Assembly (NCBI GenBank): GCA_027449965.1
Contig: DAIDKP010000015.1
Span: forward strand, 62,001-126,000
Source of the DNA: Acidobacteriaceae bacterium
GTDB lineage: Bacteria; Acidobacteriota; Terriglobia; Terriglobales; Acidobacteriaceae
Direction: 5' to 3'
Length of the DNA stretch: 64,000 nt
Position numbers and translations under genes: made by a program. Position 1 is the stretch's first letter, and every line of letters starts with the position of its first letter. Shown here piece after piece: positions 9,980 to 18,575 of this stretch. Under the pieces are notes generated by a model. That model was not told where the DNA came from. It saw only the letters and a program-made list of their open reading frames with translations, and did no database searches.

Positions 9980-9999
9980 AATCCGACTTTGGTCGGATG
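9980..9999 (+). promoter_or_regulatory. Palindromic operator candidate, copy B (TonB receptor 2 promoter side)
   Basis: AATCCGACTTTGGTCGGATG contains the perfect inverted repeat ATCCGAC-TTTG-GTCGGAT (9981-9998). It lies 66 bp upstream of the receptor ATG and is oriented towards that gene. Two other copies stand before GH53 and between GH2 and the GH-A gene, which argues for one shared dimeric regulator. Confidence 0.72.
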
Positions 10000-10065
10000 C
10001 AAGTGCATTCTCGAGCAGGATAGTCTGCTCGCCGTGTTCAGCTTCACCTTTTGGAGGCACCATAC

Positions 10066-13000
10066 ATGAAAACGAATACATTCCGGAGACTCGTTCTGAC
10101 CTCGGCATTGCTTGCATCGGCTGCCGGATCTGCGTTCGCTCAGAACTCGAACTCCGGCGAAATCAAAGGACAGGTCACGGATCCAAGCGGCGCGGTCATC
10201 TCGGGAGCGACTGTCGATTTGCTCGATATCGACACGGGAATTCATTCCATGACCCAGACCAACAGTGCTGGCATCTATGACGTCCCTTCGCTGCCTACGG
10301 GCCACTACAAAATCACCTTCAGCATGGCCGGTTTCCGCGATGAGATCCGCAACGGCATCACGCTTTCTGTGGCCACCGTCGGCGTCAACGCAAAGCTTCA
10401 GGTGGGGCAGGCAACCCAGCAGGTCGTCGTCACAGCGGAAGCGCCTCTGCTCCAGACCGAGGATTCCGCACAGCACCTCGATCTCGATGCCAAAGCCGTT
10501 CAGAATGCGCCGATCGTCGGCGGCATCTGGTACAACGAGCTGACCAATGAACTGCCGGGTGTCAACGGCGGCGGCAGCCAAAGCGCATCGGGGCAGGGAA
10601 TCGGTGTCAACGGAACGGAAGGCTACTCCGGAACGTTTTTGATTGAAGGCGCAATCGCGCAGGAGCCGCGAGACGCCAACGCCAGCGACAACTATCCTCC
10701 ACCCGACGCCATCGGCGAGGTCAACGTGCAGACCAGCAACTTTGGCGCGCAATATGGCAATGGCGTAGCCGATTTCAACGTGATGCTCAAGAGCGGCACC
10801 AACCAGTTTCACGGCTCGCTTTTTGAGTTCAACCAGAACAACGACTATAACGCGCGCAGCTACTTTGATCGCGCACCGCTTGTCGTTGCGCCGTTGCACT
10901 GGAATGAGTTTGGCGGCAGCATCGGCGGACCCATCCTCCACAACAAACTTTTCTTCTTCTTCACCTTTCAGGACAATCCCAACACCTCTTCCAGCGTCTA
11001 CACCACAACCGTGCCGACGCAGGGCCAGAACGGTACGGTCAACATGGAAGCGGGTTGTTTCCCGGTTCCCGTCAAGGATCCCGGCACCGGGCAAAACTAC
11101 CCCAACAACTGCATTCCCTCCGGTCTTGATCCGGTCGCGCAGAATATCCAGAAATACTTTCCTGCGCCAAACTTTCTCCAGTCCGGCAACAATCCTTACC
11201 TGAACAACTACACCGTCGTCGCCGGCAGCACGACCAGCTCCAAGTGGTACGTGGGCAAGGTGGATTACACGCCCAGCCAGAAGAATCGCATCTCTGCGTC
11301 GTACATGATCTTTCCCATCGGACTGACGTATAACGTGGATGGTTTCTGCTCGCTCGGCTTTGACTGCACCAAGGGCAACAACTACAACGAAGATGGCCAG
11401 GTCACCGATGTCTGGACGATCAACGATCACATGGTCAACGAGGCGCGTGTCGGCGGCGTTCGTGAGGTCGACAAATACACACCGCCCACCTACAACAAGG
11501 GCTATCCCACCTCGCTTGGCATTGAGCCGGCCTATGGCGCAGACGCTCCCGGCAATATCTTTCCCACGGTGACGATCAACAGCGGCGGATCGATCGGCGG
11601 CATCGGCATCAACGGCGGCGTACATGCGCTGCTGGCCGATGGCGCGCTTGCCGAGTCGGATATCTTTACTCTCATCAAGGGGCGCCACACCATCAAGATG
11701 GGTGGCGAGTTCGACAAAAGTTACCAGAACTACACCGGCTGGGGAGATATTTCGTCGGGCAACTTCGTCTTCAGTGGAGTCTCCACGGGCGTCCCCTACG
11801 CTGACTTCATGCTGGGTGATGTCTATGGCTGGTACGTTTACGATGATGTCGAAACAGGCGCTCGCATGTGGAACATGGGCACCTTCATCCAGGACGACTA
11901 TCAGATCAGCCCGAACTTTACCCTCAATCTTGGGCTGCGTTACCAGTATCAGGGCGGCTGGAGCGAGGTGCAGAATCGCTGGGGCACGTTCAGCCCCAAT
12001 GTCGTCAACACGGGCCAGTACGCGCCAGCCGGCACTCTGGGAGCCATGGTCTACGGTGGTCAGGATGGACGCAACACCATCCAGAACGGCATCAGTCAGT
12101 GGGTGCCGCGCATCGGATTCTCCTGGCAGCCCTATCCCAAGTGGGTTGTCCGCGCCAGCTACGGCATCTCCGATCAGCCCTGGTCGGTGGATCCGTACAC
12201 GGCTGCGCTGGGCATCGGACTCAATCCCAATGGCAGCAAAGGTTATGGCAACACGGCAGCCTTCAAACTGGCCACGGGGCCTGGACCCGGTGCGGTCTCT
12301 TACCCATCGCTTTCCAACCTCTCCAACTCACAGTACAACTATCAGAACGTGACCTACTATCCGCAGCATCGCCCCAGTTCGTACTACCAGGAGGTGCTCT
12401 TCTCCGTGCAGCACGAACTGCCCTTCCGGATGCTTGTCGATACCAGCTATGTCTTCACCAAGGGCACACATCTGGGCTTCACGCGCGACATCAATCAGGT
12501 GCCGCAGAGTGAGTTGTCCGGATACGGCAGCCAGTACTCAAGCTGCTACAACGATCCCAGCGCATACCCGCTTTTCTGCTCCATCGCCGGTGTGCTCTTC
12601 GACGGATACTCCAACTACAACGCGCTCCAGTTCCGACTGGAAAAAGCCACCTCGCATGGGTTGAATTTCCTGTTCAACTATGCCTGGTCAAAGACCATGG
12701 ACTCCGGCACCGGCTCCGGCAACAACGCAGGCGTGGATACATGGCAGAACGCATTCAATCTCTCGTCCAACTATGGCTTGTCCACGCTGGATATGCGCAA
12801 CTCCATCAATGGCTCTGCGACCTATGAACTGCCCTTTGGTGTTGGCAAGCGATTCGCATTGCATGGCGTCACCGATCAGGTGCTCGGCGGTTGGCGCGTC
12901 ACGGGCATCTACCAGATTCACAGTGGCATCCCGTTCACGGCAACCACCTCCAACAACGGCACCGACGACAGCGGTTCTGAAGCCAATCAGTGCGGCTGCG

Positions 13001-13356
13001 GATTCGGATGGCGCCCCAATGTTGTCGGCAACCCGTCCCTCTCCAGTCCTTCGGTCAATCAGTGGTTCAACACCGCAGCCTTTGCCACGCCGGCAACGGG
13101 CAGCTTTGGCAACGAGCGACGCAACTCGCTGATCGGGCCAAACTGGCGCGATCTTGACCTCAGCCTTGGCAAAACCTTCCTGCTTCCTCGCGGCACCAGC
13201 TTTGAGCTCCGCGCGGATGCCTTCAACTCCTTCAACCATCCCAACTTTTCTCAGCCCGATTCGGCCACGGGAACCGGAGTGGTGGGCGGAGGTGTCATCA
13301 CCAGCACGGCAGCCAGTGGCCGCGATATCCAGTTAGGTGGACGCCTCACCTTCTGA
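10066..13356 (+). CDS. TonB-dependent receptor, Oar-like (receptor 2)
   Basis: Outer-membrane receptor probably importing galactan-derived oligosaccharides, judged by its neighbours. ATG 10066 follows GGAGG (10053-10057) at 8 bp. A classic signal peptide (MKTNTFRRLVLTSALLAS to AGSAFAQ) leads into a carboxypeptidase-regulatory domain (EIKGQVTDPSGAVISGATV), a plug-like segment with GEVNVQTSNFGAQYGNG, and a beta-barrel with repeated aromatic strands such as FIQDDYQISPNFTLNLGLRYQ. The chain ends in LGGRLTF with C-terminal Phe. About 1096 aa. It is divergent from the GH53 gene, and each gene has a nearby copy of the same palindrome, so the two are probably co-regulated. No SusD-like partner is encoded nearby, as is usual for Acidobacteriota. 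Confidence 0.92.
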   Translation: MKTNTFRRLVLTSALLASAAGSAFAQNSNSGEIKGQVTDPSGAVISGATVDLLDIDTGIHSMTQTNSAGIYDVPSLPTGHYKITFSMAGFRDEIRNGITLSVATVGVNAKLQVGQATQQVVVTAEAPLLQTEDSAQHLDLDAKAVQNAPIVGGIWYNELTNELPGVNGGGSQSASGQGIGVNGTEGYSGTFLIEGAIAQEPRDANASDNYPPPDAIGEVNVQTSNFGAQYGNGVADFNVMLKSGTNQFHGSLFEFNQNNDYNARSYFDRAPLVVAPLHWNEFGGSIGGPILHNKLFFFFTFQDNPNTSSSVYTTTVPTQGQNGTVNMEAGCFPVPVKDPGTGQNYPNNCIPSGLDPVAQNIQKYFPAPNFLQSGNNPYLNNYTVVAGSTTSSKWYVGKVDYTPSQKNRISASYMIFPIGLTYNVDGFCSLGFDCTKGNNYNEDGQVTDVWTINDHMVNEARVGGVREVDKYTPPTYNKGYPTSLGIEPAYGADAPGNIFPTVTINSGGSIGGIGINGGVHALLADGALAESDIFTLIKGRHTIKMGGEFDKSYQNYTGWGDISSGNFVFSGVSTGVPYADFMLGDVYGWYVYDDVETGARMWNMGTFIQDDYQISPNFTLNLGLRYQYQGGWSEVQNRWGTFSPNVVNTGQYAPAGTLGAMVYGGQDGRNTIQNGISQWVPRIGFSWQPYPKWVVRASYGISDQPWSVDPYTAALGIGLNPNGSKGYGNTAAFKLATGPGPGAVSYPSLSNLSNSQYNYQNVTYYPQHRPSSYYQEVLFSVQHELPFRMLVDTSYVFTKGTHLGFTRDINQVPQSELSGYGSQYSSCYNDPSAYPLFCSIAGVLFDGYSNYNALQFRLEKATSHGLNFLFNYAWSKTMDSGTGSGNNAGVDTWQNAFNLSSNYGLSTLDMRNSINGSATYELPFGVGKRFALHGVTDQVLGGWRVTGIYQIHSGIPFTATTSNNGTDDSGSEANQCGCGFGWRPNVVGNPSLSSPSVNQWFNTAAFATPATGSFGNERRNSLIGPNWRDLDLSLGKTFLLPRGTSFELRADAFNSFNHPNFSQPDSATGTGVVGGGVITSTAASGRDIQLGGRLTF

Positions 13357-13378
13357 TCGCAATCGCAGCCATCCCTTT

Positions 13379-13428
13379 CAGGCCGGAGCGTAGCGCAACG
13401 TTTTTCCCGCGTTACGTCTTCCGGCCTG
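13379..13428 (+). terminator. Long stem-loop after TonB receptor 2
   Basis: CAGGCCGGA (13379-13387) pairs perfectly with TCCGGCCTG (13420-13428), and the interior (CGTAGCGCAACG against CGCGTTACG) adds further pairing. No T-run follows the hairpin, so it may be a Rho-dependent or attenuating structure rather than a classical terminator. It lies 22 bp after the receptor stop. Confidence 0.5.
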
Positions 13429-13474
13429 GAACCTTTCGCAGAAGAAATTCGCTCACCAGAATACAATCGCCTTC

Positions 13475-14740
13475 ATGAAGCCATCTTTGAGCGCAGCCTG
13501 CTTCCACAGTATTCCAGGAATGCATCCTCGACACGGTTCTTCCTCGCTGCGCACCCTTGTTGTCGCTGCTTGTTGTGTCACGCTGCTTGCTGTCACCCCG
13601 CGACATGCGCTTCTGGCACAGGCCGCACCGTCCACTTCGCTGGATTCCGCCTTGCAGCAAGCCAATGCCGCGTTGCGTTCCGGCAACTTCCTGCTTGCAC
13701 AGCAGCGCTATCAGGCGATTCTTCAGATCGACCCGCACAACGCCGCCGCTCTCACGGAACTGGGCGTCATCGCATATTCGCATCAGGATTGCGCATCCGC
13801 AATCGGCGATCTTCGCTCCGCATTGGATGCATCGCCTCAACTCACTCAGGCTCAGGCATTGCTTGGCATCTGCGAAAAGCGGCTCGCCGATCCCAGGGCT
13901 ACAGCCGATCTTCAATCCGCCTTCGCCAGCCTGCCCGACGGGAAACTGCGCATCGAGGTCGGCGTTCAGCTTGCGGATCTCACCTATCAGCGCGGCGACA
14001 TCGACGCTACGCTGCCGGTCCTGCAAAAGCTCCTCACTCTGGCTCCTGACAACACCGACATTCTCTTCTTTGCCCAGCGCATCTACTCCGAACAGGCCGA
14101 CAACACGCTCAATAAGCTTCTGCTGCTTGCGCCAGACTCAGCGCGCATGCAGCAGCTGATCGCAGAAAAACTCATCAACTCCGGAGATGCGCACGACGCC
14201 ATCGCCCACTACCAGAAAGCGCTCACCCTTGATCCGCATCTGCCGGGCATGCACCTTGAACTGGCCGAGGCATACATGCAGGCCGGCAACGACTCTGCCA
14301 CCTGGCAGCTCGCTCGCCAACAGCTTCAGTTGGCTCGCGAAAGCGAAGGCGACAGTGCGACCGTCGAGAACGCTCTCGGCACCCTGGACCAGAAGCAGGG
14401 CAACGCCTCTCAGGCGCTCGTCCATTTTGACCGCGCCCACCAACTGGCCCCCACCGATCCCGATGCGGAACTCAACCTGGGCTCACTCCTTGTCGATCAG
14501 GGAAAGCTCCAGCTTGCCTTGCCGCTGCTTCGTGCCGCCGTTCGAGACGATCCGATGAACTCCGCCGCTCACTACCGACTGGCCCGTCTCTGCCATCAGC
14601 TTCACCTCACTGCGGAGGAAACTCAGCAGCTCAAGCTCTATCGTGAAATTCGACAGGCGCAGGACAAAGTTGCCGCGATTCATCAGCAGATGAATCGCCA
14701 GCCCGTCGCGGAATCATCCACGTCAGGTCATCCTCAATGA
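13475..14740 (+). CDS. Exported TPR-repeat protein upstream of the propeller kinase
   Basis: Tetratricopeptide-repeat protein of about 421 aa with an N-terminal export signal (LRTLVVAACCVTLLAVTP to HALLAQA). The mature chain is a series of helical pairs of TPR type, for example the segments starting AALRSGNFLLAQQRYQAIL, GDAHDAIAHYQKALTLDPH and GNASQALVHFDRAHQLAP. Such proteins usually act as protein-protein scaffolds in the periplasm or at the membrane. The stop overlaps the start of the sensor kinase (ATGA, 14737-14740), so the two are translationally coupled and the protein may take part in sensing; that role is inference. ATG 13475 has no strong Shine-Dalgarno; ATG 13520 is an alternative that still keeps the signal segment. 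Confidence 0.82.
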   Translation: MKPSLSAACFHSIPGMHPRHGSSSLRTLVVAACCVTLLAVTPRHALLAQAAPSTSLDSALQQANAALRSGNFLLAQQRYQAILQIDPHNAAALTELGVIAYSHQDCASAIGDLRSALDASPQLTQAQALLGICEKRLADPRATADLQSAFASLPDGKLRIEVGVQLADLTYQRGDIDATLPVLQKLLTLAPDNTDILFFAQRIYSEQADNTLNKLLLLAPDSARMQQLIAEKLINSGDAHDAIAHYQKALTLDPHLPGMHLELAEAYMQAGNDSATWQLARQQLQLARESEGDSATVENALGTLDQKQGNASQALVHFDRAHQLAPTDPDAELNLGSLLVDQGKLQLALPLLRAAVRDDPMNSAAHYRLARLCHQLHLTAEETQQLKLYREIRQAQDKVAAIHQQMNRQPVAESSTSGHPQ

Positions 14741-17700
14741 GAGGCGCCTGGCTTCGCATCTCCGGACCAATCAGCGGCATCCTCGCGTTGCGAAGGCTGC
14801 GCTATCGGTGCGTTCGCCCGTTGGCGATTGTGCTGCCGATCTATCGGTCATTGGCCCTGTCTGTATTGGTATCGATGAGCCTCTGGACAGCAGGCGCAGC
14901 GTCGGCGCCGGACGGCTATACGCGCAAAGTCTGGCAGGCCCAGGATGGACTTCCCGAGCAGACCGTGCAGGCCTTTGCGCAGACTCCGGATCACTATCTT
15001 TGGATCGGTACAACCGGTGGACTGCTGCGCTCGGACGGCTCGCATCTCACGCTCTTCGATGATGAAAACACGCCCGCAATCCGGGAAAACAGCATTTTTT
15101 CCCTGCAGGTCACGCGCAACGGTGCGCTTTGGATCGGCACCGAGGGCGGTGGTTTGCTTCGCTACCGCAACGGTCATTTTCGTGCATTTGGACTGGCCGA
15201 CGGACTCAGCGACAACTTCATTCGCGCCCTCTTTCAAGCTCGTGACGGCACACTCTGGGTCGGCACGGATAACGGATTGCTCCGCCTCGACGGCAAGCAT
15301 TTTCAGCGTGTCGATGGAAGTCATGGCATTCCCGCGATGGCTGTCCACGCCATCACACAGGATCGTTCCGGAGCGCTTTGGGTCGGCGGCTCGGACCTCA
15401 TTTCGATCGATCGGGGCATCGTCCACCGCTACGCGCTTCAGGGCGGCATCAGTCAAAACCGTGTCAAATCCATCCTTGCCGCGTCGGATGGCACACTCTG
15501 GGTCGGCACCGTCCTCGGCTTGCATCGCCTCTCACCCGGTTCACACACATTTCAGCGTATTGCCGGCATTCACGCAACCGTGCGAATCTTGCGCCAGTCC
15601 TCCGATGGCGCTCTCTGGATTGGCATGATTGGCGATGGTCTGAGGCTGTTGCGCAATCATCAGTCCATCGCCATGAGCGCCAGTGACACCTTGCCCAGCA
15701 ACACGGTTCTCAATCTCTTTGAAGACGACGAACACAATATCTGGATCGGCACACAGGCCGGCATGGTCCGCCTCACGCATACACCGGTCCGCATCGTGCC
15801 TCTGCCACAGCCTGTCGACTCCGACTTTGGAACCATCTCGCCAGACACCGACGGCTCGCTTTGGATCGTCTCCACCAACGTCTTTCGCATGAGCAACGGC
15901 GTCATTCGCGCTGTGCATTTTCCCGGTCTTGGTCAGCTTCAGGTCCGCAACATTCTGCGGAGTCACTCCGGCGCGCTTTGGATCGGCACCGATGGCGACG
16001 GCATCGTCCAGCTTGATCGCGGAAAGACACTCTGGTACACCACCCGCGATGGTCTTGTGAACAACTTCATCCGCGGCATCCTGGAAGCTCGCGATGGGAC
16101 ACTCTGGATCGCAACCGATGAAGGCGTCAGCCATCTCACCCAGCACGGATTTGTCAACTATCGCATGCGCGATGGACTCTCGTATTTCAGCACCCGCGCG
16201 CTGCTTCAGGATCGCAACGGAGATATCTGGATCGGCACCGATCGCGGCCTCAATCGCATTCACCTGGGACAGTTCGTCCACGACGCAGCTACCGAAGGAC
16301 TCAGCCAGAAAAAAGTCTGGACCATCCACGAAGACCCCGAAGGCGGTCTTTGGTTCGGCACTCGAAACGATGGATTGTTCCGCTGGAAGCACGACCTCCT
16401 CACGCACTACAGCACCGATCAGGGATTGGCCAGCAACAGCATTTATCAGATTCTGGAAGACGCTCACAACGGTTTCTGGATCAGCGGGCCAAATGGCATC
16501 TCGCTGCTCAGTCGCCAGGAACTGGATGACGCCGCCGAGCATCCCACACCACACCTTTCTCTCAGTTTTTATGGCATCTCCAACGATGTCGATGCCGCGC
16601 AGATTTACGGCGGTCGTCAACCCTCCGGGTGCCTTGATTCTCACGGCGAAGCATGGTTCCTCACGGATCGCGGTCCGCTGCACATCCTGCCAGGTCCGGT
16701 TGCTCCTGTAGCACCGGTTCCAGTCGTCATCCACGAGATACGGGTGAATGGACGCACGGTGCCTGTAACCGGACCGATCACGCTCCAGCCCGGCAACAGC
16801 CGACTGGAAATTACCTGGTCGCCGATTCTGCTGCGCTCCCAGGACGGCCTTCGTTTCCGGTATCGCCTGGATGGATTTGACCCCCACTGGGTCGATGCCG
16901 GCACACGTCGCGTCGCGTCGTACACCAGCCTGCCTCCAGGCGCTTACAGCTTTCACGTCCAGACCTTTGAGGTCAATCATCCGGGCACCATCTCTTCAGC
17001 CACACTCGCCATCGTTCAGCGTCCACTTTTCTATCGCACGCCCTGGTTTGTCGCCTCCGTCGCGTTGCTTCTGCTCCTGCTTGCCGCGGCCATGTATTCC
17101 TTCCGAGTGTGGCGTATCCGGATGCGTTTTGAAGCTGTCCTCGAAGAGCGTTCCAGACTTGCTCGCGAGATGCACGATACCGTCATCCAGGGCTGCACCA
17201 GCATCTCCGCGCTCATTGAGGGCATCTCCAGCCTGAGCGCAGAGTCAGAAACTCCCGAACGCAGCCTCATCGAACATGCTCGCTCCCAGATACGCACCAC
17301 CATCAACGAGGCGCGTGAAGCCGTCTGGAATCTTCGGCGCAATCGTCCCGCCGAAAACTCCCTCGATCAAACGCTTCGACAGATGGCCGCTCACAGCTCC
17401 GCAGAGTTCGGACTCCCGATCCACTTTCAGGTTCGCGGCAGGCCATTCGTGCTCAACCAGTTCGCCACCTACGAACTGCTCATGCTTGCTCGCGAAGCCG
17501 TGCATAACGCTGTCCTTCACGGTCATCCAGAGTGGATCCAGATCGGGCTTTCGTTTGCTCGCAACCATCTTATTCTTGAGATCAACGACAATGGAGCCGG
17601 ATTCGATCCTGACCAGGTACAGGCCGAACCGGGCCATCATTACGGACTCATGGGCATGCGTGAGCGCATCCAATCGGTCGGTGGACGATTCTCTCTTTCC

Positions 17701-17784
17701 AGCATCGTCGGCAAGGGAACGCGCATCTGGATCGAGATGCCGCGCCGCGTCACTGTCCCGCGCAACGCAATGGCCAGTCTTTGA
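14737..17784 (+). CDS. Two-component sensor histidine kinase with periplasmic beta-propellers (Reg_prop/Y_Y_Y)
   Basis: Membrane sensor of about 1015 aa that should detect an extracellular sugar or glycan signal. After an N-terminal hydrophobic segment there are 13-14 repeats of the LW(I/V)GT-x-GLLR type (residues about 85-590), enough for two seven-bladed propellers. A Y_Y_Y domain follows (LRFRYRLDGFDPHWVDAG), then a single TM helix (about 770-790). The cytoplasmic part is a HisKA_3-type dimerisation domain with H813 in REMHDTVIQG and a HATPase_c with INDNGAGFDP and GLMGMRERI. This layout is like the sensor half of Bacteroides hybrid systems, but here the receiver and output are a separate protein. 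The start overlaps the TPR gene by 4 bp, and the regulator starts directly after the stop, forming a three-gene operon. Confidence 0.93.
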   Translation: MRGAWLRISGPISGILALRRLRYRCVRPLAIVLPIYRSLALSVLVSMSLWTAGAASAPDGYTRKVWQAQDGLPEQTVQAFAQTPDHYLWIGTTGGLLRSDGSHLTLFDDENTPAIRENSIFSLQVTRNGALWIGTEGGGLLRYRNGHFRAFGLADGLSDNFIRALFQARDGTLWVGTDNGLLRLDGKHFQRVDGSHGIPAMAVHAITQDRSGALWVGGSDLISIDRGIVHRYALQGGISQNRVKSILAASDGTLWVGTVLGLHRLSPGSHTFQRIAGIHATVRILRQSSDGALWIGMIGDGLRLLRNHQSIAMSASDTLPSNTVLNLFEDDEHNIWIGTQAGMVRLTHTPVRIVPLPQPVDSDFGTISPDTDGSLWIVSTNVFRMSNGVIRAVHFPGLGQLQVRNILRSHSGALWIGTDGDGIVQLDRGKTLWYTTRDGLVNNFIRGILEARDGTLWIATDEGVSHLTQHGFVNYRMRDGLSYFSTRALLQDRNGDIWIGTDRGLNRIHLGQFVHDAATEGLSQKKVWTIHEDPEGGLWFGTRNDGLFRWKHDLLTHYSTDQGLASNSIYQILEDAHNGFWISGPNGISLLSRQELDDAAEHPTPHLSLSFYGISNDVDAAQIYGGRQPSGCLDSHGEAWFLTDRGPLHILPGPVAPVAPVPVVIHEIRVNGRTVPVTGPITLQPGNSRLEITWSPILLRSQDGLRFRYRLDGFDPHWVDAGTRRVASYTSLPPGAYSFHVQTFEVNHPGTISSATLAIVQRPLFYRTPWFVASVALLLLLLAAAMYSFRVWRIRMRFEAVLEERSRLAREMHDTVIQGCTSISALIEGISSLSAESETPERSLIEHARSQIRTTINEAREAVWNLRRNRPAENSLDQTLRQMAAHSSAEFGLPIHFQVRGRPFVLNQFATYELLMLAREAVHNAVLHGHPEWIQIGLSFARNHLILEINDNGAGFDPDQVQAEPGHHYGLMGMRERIQSVGGRFSLSSIVGKGTRIWIEMPRRVTVPRNAMASL

Positions 17785-18444
17785 ATGGAGTCAGCAACCA
17801 TGGAGAAAGCCCGCAAAATTCGCGTCCTCATCGTCGACGACCATCCCATCATGCGCGTGGGCATCGCGGCCATCATCAACGCTCGCCCAGATATGATCAC
17901 GATTGCCGAAGCCAGCAGCGGTGAGGATGCCATTTCCATCTTTGTCCAACACCGGCCTGACATTACGCTGATGGACCTTCGACTGCCCGGCATCAGCGGC
18001 GTCGAAACCATTCGTCGCATTCGCACACTCGATCCATCCGCATGTTTTGTCGTGCTCACCACCTACGAGGGCGATGAAGACATCTATCAGGCTCTGGAAG
18101 CCGGCGCCCGCGCGTACATCATCAAAGGCATGCAACACGAAGCGCTTGTCGATGCGTTGCGACGAGTCGTCTCTGGCGGCAAATTTCTACCTTCGCCTGT
18201 CTCCCGCGCTCTGGCTGAGCGCACTCCAGACTCTGATCTCAGCGCGCGTGAGCGTGAAGTGCTGCATCTTCTCGTTCAGGGCCACAGCAACAAAGGCATC
18301 GCCACTACGCTTGGCATCACGGAAGCCACCGTCAAATCTCACGTCAGCGTCATTCTGCTCCGCCTCAAAGTGGAAGACCGCACCCAGGCTGTCGTCGCCG
18401 CACTGCAACGCGGCCTCGTCCACCTGCCGCGCGAAACACACTAG
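17785..18444 (+). CDS. NarL/FixJ-family response regulator (LuxR-type HTH)
   Basis: DNA-binding response regulator partnered with the propeller kinase just upstream (no gap between stop and start). The receiver domain has the acidic pair in VLIVDDHP and the phospho-acceptor D64 in ITLMDLRLPG, numbered from ATG 17785. The C-terminal LuxR-type HTH (about residues 153-212) contains SAREREVLHLLVQGHSNKGI and TEATVKSHV. ATG 17800 is a plausible alternative start. It is the only transcription factor encoded inside the glycan locus, so it is the natural local candidate for binding the TCCGAC palindromes, although nothing in the sequence proves this. The stop codon overlaps the left end of a 111-bp inverted-repeat element. 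Confidence 0.92.
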   Translation: MESATMEKARKIRVLIVDDHPIMRVGIAAIINARPDMITIAEASSGEDAISIFVQHRPDITLMDLRLPGISGVETIRRIRTLDPSACFVVLTTYEGDEDIYQALEAGARAYIIKGMQHEALVDALRRVVSGGKFLPSPVSRALAERTPDSDLSAREREVLHLLVQGHSNKGIATTLGITEATVKSHVSVILLRLKVEDRTQAVVAALQRGLVHLPRETH

Positions 18445-18554
18445 AGCGTGTTTCATAAATAACCGTTCACTTGAAGAGGCCCATATCAGACCCGCCACCG
18501 AAGCGGGGCTGACGAACTTCGCCGAAGTCACAAAGGCATATATGAAGCACGCTC
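18444..18554. repeat. 111-bp element bounded by 14-bp inverted repeats
   Basis: GAGCGTGTTTCATA (18444-18457) is repeated inverted as TATGAAGCACGCTC (18541-18554) with one mismatch. Inside are two more small hairpins, CCCGC/GCGGG (18491-18507) and ACTTC/GAAGT (18516-18528). The element fills most of the gap between the convergent response-regulator and GH2 genes, and its left end includes the last base of the regulator stop codon. No target-site duplication is visible. It could be a small non-autonomous mobile element, a REP-like unit or a bidirectional terminator. Confidence 0.6.
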
Positions 18555-18575
18555 CAGGGAGCAGCAGGTTTTGCT

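Larger units (their letters stand above)
9549..10065. other. Divergent intergenic region between GH53 and TonB receptor 2
   Basis: This 517-bp region separates two divergently transcribed genes and shows no convincing coding sequence. It contains two copies of the ATCCGAC palindrome in opposite orientation (9647-9666 and 9980-9999), one near each gene. TTGACG (9951-9956) just upstream of the second copy could be a -35 element for the receptor, but no good -10 box was found. The receptor ribosome-binding site GGAGG is at 10053-10057. Confidence 0.6.

Noticed and set aside
9904..11688. Minus-strand open frame of about 594 codons opposite TonB receptor 2
   Set aside because: Fully antisense to the receptor and its promoter, no domain, no ribosome-binding site; a shadow frame.
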